From positions 26,660,599 to 26,724,598 of the forward strand of contig NC_088309.1 in assembly GCF_910592395.1 (NCBI RefSeq): a DNA stretch of 64,000 nucleotides, read 5' to 3'. A program made the translations under genes and the position numbers. The stretch comes from Lineus longissimus. Taxonomy: Eukaryota; Nemertea; Pilidiophora; Heteronemertea; Lineidae. Each line of letters starts with the position of its first letter. Within the stretch, counting starts at the first letter, position 1. Shown piece after piece: positions 14,199 through 25,800 of the stretch. The notes under the pieces were generated by a model. That model was not told where the DNA came from. It was given only the letters and a program-made list of their open reading frames with translations, and ran no database searches.

Positions 14199-14466
14199 TG
14201 ACTGGGAAAGCAACAGCACCAGTTTAATTGACTCCGGGATGTTAGATGGTAATGCATTACTAAGAGCTTATCAGAAGAACAACTCGGAGGATTGCGATGA
14301 AAGTTTGGATTTTAATAATTTTCTGGGAGTCACACAAAGTTCAGCACATAGGTTTAGCAGCAGTGAGGAACGAAATCTATAAGGTGCTAAGTATGAGAGC
14401 AGTCAACCCAGCATCGCGTCCGTGTCAGTCACCAATTCATCATTGAGAAGCAGGCTTATATCTTGA
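14199..14466 (+). pseudogene. Exon-like hydrophilic frame interrupted by one TAA
   Basis: After CTAATCCATGCTGACAG, which resembles a branch point plus splice acceptor, one plus-strand frame (phase set by GAC at 14200) runs 60 codons to TAA at 14380-14382 and then continues in the same frame for 27 codons to TGA at 14464-14466. The composition is unlike random AT-rich DNA. It is serine- and acid-rich, with stretches such as DSDWESNSTSLIDSG, NNSEDCDESLDFNN and, after the stop, YESSQPSIASVSVTNSS. This would fit the cytoplasmic tail of a membrane protein or a disordered C-terminus. The real protein may simply end at the first TAA, with the later similarity in composition accidental. Alternatively the TAA is a disabling mutation. 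No family is recognised, and no partner exon was identified with confidence. Confidence 0.3.
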
Positions 14467-15795
14467 ATATGCCTGGACGTTTAAAGAGGTTCGGTTCAGC
14501 GCTGGAGACTTTTCTCATTATTGATACTTTTTCATTCTCGTTCAAGGTTAGTCCCTTGCACTAACTTGTAGGTTTATTGGCCACTCAACTTCTCAATCTA
14601 GTGCATCATTGAATCCATTGACTATCATGACCAACTGACAATACCGTCTACATTCTTCCCCGAGGCTCTCAAATCGTAATTGTCAATTGTAGTATCCCCA
14701 AGGACTACTTTTCCTACATATCCCATCGTTGCTTGAGGACAAAACCATTGGAGGAATCTACTGAGGTGATTAGTCACAAGACTAGTAGTTATTTTATTGG
14801 CTGCCATTTTTCACATTACTATACAGATAATTCTGGTGATTAAGTCCTGAGAGTAGCTTTGTCGTTAAAAAGTACTAGTATTGAGATATTATCATTACAT
14901 TTATTGAAATGCATTTGATGCATCCATGACTTCTACAGGGAAGGGGAAAAGGAATTGTCATTCCAGTACGCAGCCACACGACTCGGCGAATTAGCATGTT
15001 GTCTCCATTTATTTATGGGTACAAAACAAACTTGTTTGCTTCTTTACCTACTTGTGTAGTGCACCTGCTGAGAACACTCGAACCCTTGAACCATTTAAAC
15101 TGGTGCAACACAAAGAATAACTGATTCTCATCGAACCTGCATGACACTTTAGAGTATATTGTGGGAAATACGTCGACAACATGTATTATCAGTCAAAAAC
15201 AATTTAACGCATCAGTTTACTCTTTGCAGTATTGTAGACTTCGATAAAGGTTACCATGGCGTTTTAGAAAGGTGAGAGTTCAAACCACTTAAAGCTGGTT
15301 CTCATTTAGATGTATTTTTATTTTAACAAGTTCGGAATTGAATGTGGTGGTATTTGTTTCACACTATTTATGCCTTGGGATCGAATTAAAACGCTGACAT
15401 TCAGGAATGGTGATATTTGACTCGGAGCCATTCAGGAGAAAAAAATAACATGTTGAAGATCACTGATCACTGGCTACGTTGTCGTTCATTTGTGTATTCT
15501 TACATGTTACATGCAGTATTGCATTTCCCCGGGAACTAAAATAAATTTCACTATGTCGACTTAATCTGAGTGCATATAAAACTCTTCAACACATGTTCGT
15601 GCCATTGTCTTCGAAGCAACTGGTGTCTTAACAGTAGACGGATTCATCTGAAATGATACCTCTAGCAAGTATAGATTTCTATATGTATCACATGCCATGC
15701 ACCTGACCAGTCCCACATTAGCCAGTTTTCTTCCAACATTTCGATCAATTACCATCAAGTGTCAGTAGTGCTGAGCCATCGATTGTCTTTATCGC
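14467..15795. other. Mostly non-coding, with two possible small exons
   Basis: TTCTACAG ending at 14938 is followed by a plus frame of about 40 codons (starting EGEKELSFQYAATRLGELA), with a possible donor GTACAA near 15018. A second candidate is a 42-bp micro-exon at 15230-15271, between CTCTTTGCAG and a good donor GTGAGAG, reading IVDFDKGYHGVLE in one frame. The phases of these two do not join, so they are not one simple transcript. Both are weak and are recorded only because acceptor, frame and donor coincide. The rest shows nothing. Confidence 0.2.
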
Positions 15796-15993
15796 CAGCT
15801 GCAGTTACTCTCTTTAAAATGAAGAGTAGCACTACTGCTTCTCATAACAGAAAGAAGTACCTGGCCGCAGTACTCTCCAGAATTGACAAGATTAGAGCTA
15901 CAATTTCTTGCAACTAAAAGCAGTACCAAGCTGCAGTGCTTCCTAAAGTGGCAAGGTTAGCACTACTGGTTACAGCAACCGAAGGCAATGTCG
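15796..15993. repeat. Degenerate tandem repeat, three copies of 66 bp
   Basis: Three consecutive units start at 15796 (CAGCTGCAGT), 15862 (TGGCCGCAGT) and 15928 (AAGCTGCAGT), exactly 66 bp apart. Within each, the order of landmarks is kept: a GCAGT start, a CTCT/CTTC element, an AAG or GAG then TTAG or TAGC, a CTAC, and AACAG/AACCG before a GTACC-like end. By eye the second and third copies agree at roughly two thirds of positions. The constant period despite divergence points to an old tandem duplication. No frame is open through all three units. Confidence 0.65.
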
Positions 15994-18950
15994 TACAACA
16001 TATCACTTCATCGTTTTTCTTTAAAAACATTACTTGGCCAAACAAATCTTCACTCAATGAAAATTCGTTGATATGAGAAATTATATTCCTGCCACTCAAT
16101 CTTTTCGCTTGAATTGTAATTTATCTTGGGTTATGAATTTCATTAGTTTCCGAGGCAATTTCTGTTACATGTTATCATTAGCATCCCACTAGAATGGCTT
16201 TGATATTGTAATGATAGCTTAAAGGCAAATCTACAACCAAAATGATGCTTTGATCACAATTCAAAAGCACGTTTTTTTTCTGATATAATGGATTAGCTTG
16301 TATTAATGAACATCACCTCTGATATTCAGACTGTATCAAAAGCTTTGAATTACGAGGAGTGACTATTCATAAAGGTGTGAAGTCCGATGTATTGGGTCAC
16401 AAATTGATTAGTCTTGTTTACTTGCCACATGACGTGACCTCAAAAAAGGTATTATGGTCGTGCAATACACTGGAATTCAAGATGGCGGGGAGACGAAATT
16501 GTTTACACTTCGTTTTACGACATTACTGCACATCAAAATCAATGTTTTTGGGTTGAAATGTACAATTGGCAACTAAAACGGTCGTCCCATGCTAATGTAC
16601 ACCCGTTCCTTGATCCTTGCTAGATTGGAAGCATTGAATCGCAATGCTATAGGTTAGCAGCTGCAGCAATCCCGGTCCTCCTACTTCTGAACGCTCGTCC
16701 ATAAATAACGTCCTTACATAGCCGCTCTATTCTATCTTCCTGGCGATCCCCAAGAGTCATCCTAAGCTGGATAAAATATTGATGATGATAACAACAATCT
16801 CGAGAATGTATGAAATATAAACACTGCTAGTCATCTTGTATACTGTTTTGCACTTTCACCTTGATCTATGCGACATGTTAGCAATGGCTCTTGTCTCTAG
16901 ACAATGAATAATGGATACGTTTAATACCATTGGCATGATGTTGCTTTCATATCGCTCATGGCAATGGGAAGGTCGGGCAGCCAAAGAATGTGCAAGAATA
17001 TATGATGTAAATACGTGTTGTCTTAGTAGTATCAAGGGTAGCGACATATTCGCGCCCGTTTTTAGTACGGAAATGATGTCGGATTTGTCATGTTGGAAGT
17101 TAGAAAACTTCGGAGAACTTGCTGTTATTTTTACAAGAAGTAAAAAAGAATAAGCCAACACTTCTGTTTTCTGTGTCTGTATTTGTGGGTTTTTTTTATT
17201 ATTTTTGTGTCAGAACTGAAAAATGAGACCCGAGCACCATAGTTTTCCTTGCCATGGACAGATCTCAAAATGTAGTATGTTGGTATCGGAATGACACAGA
17301 GGTACAAAGAATCTATTATTTGCACGATTGAAAAAAGATACCCCCCATATATTTGGTGTTCGAATTTGAATGAAACGAATGAACCAGTTGTTCTGGTGAA
17401 TTTATTCTCAGATTCCCCGGCCTTTGATGGATAAAGGAGGCTTTGGTTGGGATATAGGGTCGCAACCATGACACGAGTCAATTACAAAGCGTGTTTGGTT
17501 TTGCTATGAGGCATTGCTATTGCGTGTGTTGAATTAAACCTGAGAGGCTCACGAACCAGACTCCATACTTGTAAACAATTCTTAACAATATTGTTATACC
17601 TCTATCATTAGGGAATATCCAACTACGTCATAAATCCATTTGAAATGGTAGTGGTAGTGCAATTGTAATAACACCCAAGAGTGTTTTTTATTATTTGACG
17701 ATATCACAAATTCATGCACATTTTAACTTCATGTGTATTAGTTGTTCTATAACAAACATTAAGCCATCAATCATTAGGGGTATAGAAAAGTGCAATTTGA
17801 TACAGAATAAACTGCTCTATCAAGGCCTGTCACCAGTGGCGATATTATTCTCGAGCGCTTAGCCAGGGTGGTTTCAATGAATATTCTTAAATATTAATCA
17901 GAAAAATATCCTACTATACCCCAAAGCATCGTTTGCCATCACGGATATAAAATGAAAATTCTATGTAAATTTCGAGTCAAGCTAAAACCTATTGTAAATT
18001 TTGTGGGAAATACCATGCTGTACTGCCCTGACTCTTTCCACATTTTCATTCTGAAATCGACGAAAGCATGAAGATTTCAATGCGTCTGTCGTGTCTTCTT
18101 GATTGACATGTGCGAAACCCTCTCAAGGGAAATGTTTTAATCGTGCCTTGATAACACTTCAAAGCGATACGACTATCGTCTCTAATGGTGGAGCAAAAAA
18201 TTACCCTTGGCTGGTCTGTAGTTATCACCAGCTGGTGGTAATTATGGTGGTAGTTATCTCATACATCGTGGGCCTGCTCTCTAATCTGAACTTGACTCAG
18301 GCACAGTGATTAATTAAGACATTACAGATTGGTGCAGCGAGAGTGCAAGGGATATATATACTTGTAAAGTCTGCAATTTTGACAACATGTAGAACCAAGT
18401 TTCGACATATCTATCGGCAGATTTGGCGTCATAAATCGTTATGTCAAATCAAACTTTTTGGTACTGATGCCATTGATACAGAAAAGCCATGCCAGTTATT
18501 CCTTACTACGTTCTGAATAAACTACTAACTGTAGCTGCCACACGGTAACTGAGTACTGCTGTCTACTTTTTGGAATCCAACCAAAAAATGCTAAAGCCGG
18601 CTATTCTGAGCACACCTGAACATTTCACAGTGTCGTATGTCTAGTTTTGGTGAATTCTGGCCTGTTGTTGAGTGCATCTGTTCAAGTCTATTGTTCAGTT
18701 TATTGTTATTCTGGTTGCATACAGGTTTCGTTCCCAAGGCGATTTTAAGCCATGGAATTATCTTTAAAAGGGTTCTTCCTTTCCTTAATGTCAAGGTTTG
18801 CAAAAGTGTTTATTGGTGTGAAGTATCGTTATGCAGTACTCTCTGGTTTAGCAATAAATTCACTTTAGTGGTTACGTGGTGGTCTCTACCACAGAAGAGG
18901 CGGCTGTTTCGGTTCGTTTAGTTTTGTTACATCTTTTTAAATCTCTGTAT
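15994..18950. other. Non-coding stretch
   Basis: AT-rich sequence without a recognised gene. Near its end, a plus frame following GTCTGTAG at about 18220 encodes a short hydrophobic segment (QLVVIMVVVISYIVGLLSNL) before TGA at about 18307-18309. It could be a terminal membrane-anchor exon, but it rests on hydrophobicity alone. Overlapping open frames on both strands at 16856-17481 have no motifs. Confidence 0.4.
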
Positions 18951-18964
18951 CCCCCCCCCCCCCC
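18951..18964. repeat. Poly-C tract (14 bases)
   Basis: A run of 14 consecutive C bases follows CTCTGTAT. Homopolymer C runs this long are rare in AT-rich DNA and are prone to length variation and sequencing error, so the exact length should be treated with caution. Confidence 0.95.
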
Positions 18965-19424
18965 AGTCTTTGGTCGGCGAAATAAGTTTTCTGGTTTAAA
19001 CATATTTTCAATAGAAAACGTGGGCGTTTAGCAGTGACTGCTAAATAATTCTTCTTTCAATTGGCAGAGGCAAAATGGAATACACATCTATGACATGTGA
19101 GGCAACGCTGTCATCACTCAGCATCAACCAAGTGCAAAGTGCAAAAAGGGAGTTCGAGAAATAGCTGAACCTTGACGGTTAGGGTGCGTTGCTGTCTTTG
19201 TTCACCCTGCTTACCAATCCCCTGACCAGTCATTATTCCAGGAGACAAGTTGTTTGTTCAGCCAATGTTTCAAGGTATCATACATTCGCCGTCAAAGAGT
19301 GTAGTTGCACTTGGTGACTAAGACATTTATCCACACAATTGAAGAGCAAGGTTATGAGGGTCTCGGAATAATGGCCCCAAGGTTATTAGTGCAGCAAGGC
19401 TATCGAGTAATTGCAAAAGTTGTG

Positions 19425-19497
19425 GTCCTCGTTAGCCCAGCGGTTCTGCTGGCATCTCATAGATGACGTGTAATGATGGGGTGTGTGAATAGGAAAT
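19425..19497 (+). pseudogene. tRNA-like fragment, possible SINE head
   Basis: GTCCTCGTTAGCCCAGCGGT resembles the 5' half of a eukaryotic tRNA and contains a good A-box match (TAGCCCAGCGG). It is followed by an anticodon-arm-like GGCATCTCATAGATGAC, in which GGCAT and ATGAC pair at four of five positions around the loop CTCATAG. That places CAT in the anticodon position, as in tRNA-Met. The T arm (about GGTGTGTGAATAGG) is a poor B box, and the 3' acceptor strand does not pair. This is therefore not a functional tRNA as it stands. It may be a decayed tRNA pseudogene, the head of a tRNA-derived SINE, or coincidence. Confidence 0.3.
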
Positions 19498-22400
19498 GAG
19501 CCGATTGCTGGTGTATGCAATGTGCTCAAAGATCACCCTGGGGAGTTCTGCAGCCTTAGCATGGATTGTTTATTGGTGTGTGCGGCGACTTTTACTATTG
19601 GGCGGCATAGCATATCGCATGGGTGCAATATATCCAGACAAAGACTCTTGTTGATTCAGAGCAGCACGATGCGCAATAGATAATCGAAGGCCACTGTTAT
19701 CATAACTCGCATCCAAGCTATGTTCCTGTAAATGCACATTTGCTGTTGTGTCAGTCCCTTCCTCTTACCACAGTATGTATCATCAAGCATGCAACAACAA
19801 ATAATGTCCACAAATATGTTGAAGCTTCTCTTCGTGACTATCCTCCAAAAACTGGGTTCAAAATATTTGGCCAGCAAATCAAGTCTAGATGTTGGTCGTT
19901 ATATACGAAAGTGATGAAAATATAGCTAGAATGCAGGAAAAGAAAGTGCAAAGCCAACAATGGTGGTATTACAAAAAAAATGAATGAGCTACAGAGCCGG
20001 ATCTGAGTCAACCATCATTATCAAATGCACAGCTTATTGTGTTGGTTTTCTTGAAAATACTGTCCATTCGGGCCTTTGATCATTGGATCCGTTTGATAAA
20101 ATGTATCTCCGGTGACCATTTATATCACGTTGTTTGGCATCAACAAAAGAGTTTGCAGAGAAATACCAGGGTTTAGACAGAAACTTTTTTATTGCAGTTG
20201 GCTTATCTTCTGAACCTGGTTGATGTGGAAACTGCTTCTTTTCTCTCATGCTATGCTGTAGCATGGCGCAGATTTTCTCACCATTCCCTGCATTGATACT
20301 TTGCACTTGGCACAAGAAGGCCTTGTCCCTCCTACCTCCAATATGTTGTTATATGGCACATCTCAGGTTGCGGACTGGTGCGGTTAAGCAACGATCAGAA
20401 TTTCGAATATGAAATCCTTCGTGAATTCGCTGGTATTGAATGTGGACAGCTTGATTCGACATTCGCTTTGTTCAACTCTAAATCCACTTTACTTCAAAGT
20501 AAGGAATGCTGCTCGAAAATTATGAAACAAAAAAATGGGTTTTTTTTATGCCTCCACTTCAATTTTTCAGCGGTATCAATCCATTCATGTGGACCTTGAT
20601 GCCTGAACTAAGCAAATTCTTGACACTGTGTTGAGAACAAGAGATTAGCTTTGCTAATAATGACATGAGAAATGACATTAGGCAAGCACTATCCACGTTA
20701 ATAAGACTTTCATGATACCAAGGCAATATCGTGCACTGAGAGCACAATTACACTCAGTGTAATCCATCTAATTTAGAGAAAAAGAATATCGTATGCTGCA
20801 TTGCTACCGCAGGAGTAGAAAAAGCTTTAGAATCAATGATAGTTTGTGTTTGAACACAATGCTAAGGCTGATGTAATACGTTTTGGAACCCGGTGCTGCA
20901 AAAATGATAGCACAGAGTTTCACATTTTTGAGATGTTTACTATTGTGGGAATAGAACGCATATATTTAAGGAATACCTAATGTTTTTTAAGGATTTGCTT
21001 AATGACCGTCGATCCCACTCGACAATGTATGGTGCTCTGACAATGCAGAAGCAAACATACAGATGCGGTGCATGCATGATATTTGGCCACGTGATTGATA
21101 ACACACTAGCATTTATTCCTCTATCATTGCCATCATTGTTTTATAGGTGATCTGATTGTCGCTTTTGGAAATGCCATTGCAGAAAGTCTAACAATGCTTC
21201 CATGATACACGATAATGGTGGATAACTTTTAAAACTATACAATTTGATTACATTAACGTCCATCAGTATAACAGAATGCAAATTAGTCGCCAGGGACCAC
21301 CTTTCATTGGAGTAACAGATTACCATTACGATAGTATTGGCATATCTTTCCCTCTATCATTCAAAGCACCATTCCCATGCTGACGTCCAGATATCCTTTC
21401 GTCATATTTTTTACTAAATGGAAGATGCATGCTTGAGATACCCCGTGATTGGTATGAATAACGTAACGATGTAAGGCAGTCATGTGGTAGAGTAAGTGCA
21501 CACGGAAGATTAGTCAAAAAGACGACTGCTGCATGTCCGCATCGGTTCATTAATGGCTCACATACATTTTTAATCTCTTGTTCCCTTGAATAGTAAGTGG
21601 GGAGACGAGAACCTGACAGCCTTCTAATGGGCCGATGGTTCTGGCACCTCAAACCTTGTGGAAGGTATATTGGCTTAATATATTCATCTTAGAGTGGCTG
21701 TCACGATATGCATCTTCCTATCAGAAACCACGAATGAGTCAGAATTTCTTGTTATACAAAAAGTTCATATGAAAGTAACCATGGTACAAGACTTATAATC
21801 TAATTGCATACAGTACAGCCACTGTTGATCACAATGGTGACTATAGTGGTGATAAGTGCTGGCCGGCTTATATCCTTGATCGTGTTTGGCGCATTCCATC
21901 ATATGATTACATTTACAAGTCCATGTCTTGCCTACAATGCGATGCTGCAGAATAAAAGAATGGTAACATTGATATCTGGGTTTGGTTAAAAAAAAGTTGT
22001 TTAATAATTCAATTAAGTTCTGACAATACGACAGCCCAACGATCCAAACATGCATATTTCGTTTGAGTCGAAAGTCTGTTGCCATGTCCAATACAGCAAT
22101 ATGCAATTTGCACAAATGCTGAAATGAACCTGTCTCTCTTCCGAGCATTGAAATGATAGCCATTTATCGAAGTTTGATTTATCATGTTAATGCGTCGATA
22201 CATACACCGCTGAGTGATTTATTGCTCTCATCAGTCACGATTGGAATCAATCGAGTCCTTTATAGCCATGTTATGTGTCATTAATTGAATAATTCACGAC
22301 TAATCATATTGACACAAGGCCACGCTCGAAATGTTTGATGCGTTGACCAGTTTTCACTCTTTATTGATATGCTGAAGCGTTTTGTCATAAAACTGTGCAC

Positions 22401-22652
22401 TGCGTTTAATGTTGCTACATGTTTGCATACCAAGGACGTTTATCGCAAAGGTGAAATTAATCTTGATGAAAATGGCATCGCTTTTAATCTCACTTAATTG
22501 CACGTAAAATGATATATATCGTAACGAGTCAATATAATTGACAGCAAAATGAGTATGCCTGCTTCAACAGGAGATGACAATACCTTCAGTTGAAGCATTC
22601 ATAAATTTGTGATTGCTGAATTTAATGTTGAAAAACCCTTCGTAACGCTCAC
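19498..22652. other. Non-coding stretch
   Basis: No gene recognised. The longest non-transposon open frame of the window lies here on the minus strand (21765-22163, 132 codons). Its sequence is rich in Cys, His and Met and looks like a chance frame. Opposite it, the plus strand encodes a short hydrophobic stretch (LLITMVTIVVISAGRLISLI) within 21804-21989. Neither has convincing splice or start context. A 108-codon minus frame at 21326-21652 is likewise unsupported. Confidence 0.4.
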
Positions 22653-22892
22653 ATGATGAGTTTCGCCATGTTCGCCCTTCTGTACTTGCTTGTCATGTTC
22701 TGTACCATATCGTTTCTTCTCATGAGTCTTGTCCTAGTTTTGGCTGCGTGGATCTTTTATAACTGCTACTTTACTTACTACAAAGCAAAACGGCTGACAC
22801 AAATAACCTATGACAGCATACATGTACATCTCTTTCCCCGATCTTCTGATGCATTTTCCTCTTTTTATTTTGCCCAGTCGGATGCCAGTTGA
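22653..22892 (+). CDS. Possible small membrane protein ORF (79 codons)
   Basis: The frame starts ATGATGAGT at 22653 and ends at TGA 22890-22892. The first 40 or so residues are almost entirely hydrophobic (for example FALLYLLVMFCTISFLLMSL, then VLVLAAWIFYNCYF), followed by a basic stop-transfer-like KAKR and a polar tail of about 30 residues. This could form one long or two short membrane helices with a cytosolic C-terminus. No upstream splice acceptor or downstream polyadenylation signal was identified. Hydrophobic frames also arise by chance in T-rich DNA, so this may not be a gene. No family is recognised. Confidence 0.25.
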   Translation: MMSFAMFALLYLLVMFCTISFLLMSLVLVLAAWIFYNCYFTYYKAKRLTQITYDSIHVHLFPRSSDAFSSFYFAQSDAS

Positions 22893-25800
22893 GTGATACT
22901 TGCCAATCTCCTAACATGGACCACATAGATGTATCGCTGCCTACTTTTTCTCCGTGTTTGATGATGATTCTGGACACATTATCAAGTGACGGTGAATCAG
23001 GATGTTTTTTTGTAAGGAAATGCTGGATATATTTCAAAGGAATCCCGCACCTCCAGCAGCTGTATTTGTGTCCCAGGAGTAGATCATAGGACCCGGGAGG
23101 CAATTGCGCCAACTGGATCAAATGGCCAATGAATCATTTGTAACACACAATTAATCCTGCTACAGTAGGATTAGCAATATTGGATGTGTCAGCTGCCTAG
23201 TGATGCTAAGCTTCCTGCAATCGACGCCGTAGTTCCTAGAAGGTTGGGGAAGACTCTTTTAGAGTGACCATGAATAACCACCGGTTATACAAATCATCAT
23301 GACTTGTAATGTCTCAGGAGAAATTTTTTTAATATGATTTCCAGTGTACATTGGTATAGGATTTCTTATCGGTAATCGGGCAACATCGTGGTATCGAACC
23401 CAAGTTCCTACCTTTTAATTTTTGAAACGAAAGAAAATGGATCAGTGCGATAGTTTCTTTTCCCGACAAATCATTTAAATTGCCAAAACGTGTGCCATAT
23501 TTGATTGATTTGACACCAAACTGACCAGCCAGATGTATTATTGCTTACGAGTAGCGTAATATGTCTCTAGCTTTATCGCCATTTCCACCATGGCAGCCAC
23601 TTCATTGTGCGTCTTCTTCATGGTTTCCACACACTTTCATAAAACATTCAAAGCTCCTTCTAAGTGGTTGAAGGCAACAGTGCTTTCCATGAAATATTTA
23701 AGGCTCATTATGACGACCCATTAGTTCCACTCTGTTTATAGATGTACAACTTATATTCGTCTCGTATGACTTTTCCAGACTTTTAAAGTAAAGCTACGGT
23801 GTTGCCTTAACGTAGAAAACAGGATTTGTCTCTCTTTTTTTACACGTTCACCCTGTCCTTGAAAAATAATTTGGTGTGGCGAACACAAAGACGAGTTTCA
23901 CCACCTTCACGTAATTGGATTGTGATTAACCAACATTCAAGAGAGCAGTCGCCTTCACCTGCGACGCTTACCTCACAAATGACTGTTAAGTGACACAAAC
24001 CAACGTAATATGTTACCCTTTTACCACCAATAAATGTCGGATCTCTCTAATAGTACTATGATTAGTGCCACATTGTCCTCGTCCCATTGTGTCTAGTATC
24101 TGAGCACGATTTCTACTTCAAGAGGTATTGAAAAATTTTGACAAATGTACCCATATCTTGAGTACAAGCATTTAATGAGCTATAATGTGCCACATCCTAC
24201 CGGTTTATCATTATCGACTCAGGCTAGCCTCATGTTAGGTCATTTCGGGAACAGTACCTTGCTCCTTGCTAATAACATGAAAATAGCTAACCCGACCATT
24301 GGGCCTAAGTTGAACAATGCATGACAAAGGACCATTGTCGTGGTAAGACTAGATTCCCCTGTTGTTATCAAGTTACCTCATGCTCTTCCAATGCCAATTA
24401 TAGAGCCGCTTGGTGTAATGCATGTCGGCAAAAATTTAACTTATTTCTGGCGTCTGGTAAAGAAGACCAATTTGGGCCAAATGGAAGTATAAAATCATGG
24501 AATATCGTTCATATTGGCTTATTCGTGATCATAATAAAAATTGGCAAGGCCACGATCAGATATTGAAAGGAGCTATTTTGTAGAATAAATTTAAGTTGTA
24601 AGCCATTTGGAATTCTAGCATGTAAGCCATTTGGATTTCGTTCACTGCGAGGCGAAAAAAAATTAATCGAAATTGACATATAGTACATCGGCTCATGTTC
24701 AGGTTGGTTGTCGTGTACAGCGTTATCTCATTCTTGGAACCCCGCTGTGGTTAATGAAAGTCCATTATCGTTATGGTGAAATAGTCAGAAAGATATGAAT
24801 GGCAGTACAAATACATGTCCGTCAACGAGAAGTATGTTTACGACTGCCTAACCCCACATTCTATTGAAACAAACGAGATCGCAATCATCTTACAGTGGCA
24901 CTAATCCCCTGCAGCCAACCAAGCACAAAAACCAAGTCAGATTAACGACCAATATGAGAAAACATATGTGCCAGTCTCACCCGTTATGGTGATTAGTATC
25001 GGTGTATTCACTGCTGAAAGACACTTAAGGTGTTCTCCGTTTCCTAATTATATTTCAATTAGATCATTAGGCGGACATGCATTTGTCATAAGTGTCTGTT
25101 TCTTTGTCATGAAATTGCCAATTGCCATACAATGTTATTGCTGAATTGGCACAGTGCGTTTTGATGCTATAACAATGGGAGGGAATGTTAAAATGACTTC
25201 AATCACCTGTGGAAACTACATGTGAGCTTATGTGCTTATGCTCGATGTGACAACACTTTTTGGGTGCAAAAGAAGAAATCAAGCCAATGGCTGCATTATT
25301 TCTGTATGAATCTGTAGGTAATACAGGCCGAGGACTACAGCTTGATATTGCAGCTGGACACCTTAAACTTGCTGTTCCACAAGCGGTGATCAACAAAAGT
25401 GATACTATTGACCGTTTATCGGTTGGTCATGTCATTCTCTGCTGCCATCTACGTTACCAAGAATGGACTATGCTCCAAAAACAACAAAGTCAAGAAGTAA
25501 TAAAGACTAGTCCTATTCATTCTTGATATTATCAGATACATGTATATGATTGAGGGGTATGAACTCATCATTACGGAAAGTATCAACTTGATATTTATTT
25601 CGTTGTTTTGGAGATTCCGTTTTAGTCATTTCCCCTTGTCTGACGCCAGTTTTGTCGATAGGTTTGTAATGATCCTTGAATTGTAAAGTTCGTGGTGAAC
25701 TCGATCACACTTATTTTCCAATATGAAGCTTTTAAAGATAAACCCAAAGGGACTTGACGTTGTAGGTCTAATGCATTTGGGGTCGAATACAGTTCAGCAG

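Noticed and set aside
21765-22163. 132-codon minus-strand ORF
   Set aside because: Longest non-LINE frame, but it is rich in Cys, His, Met and Tyr, has no motif or splice context, and is within what chance allows in 64 kb.
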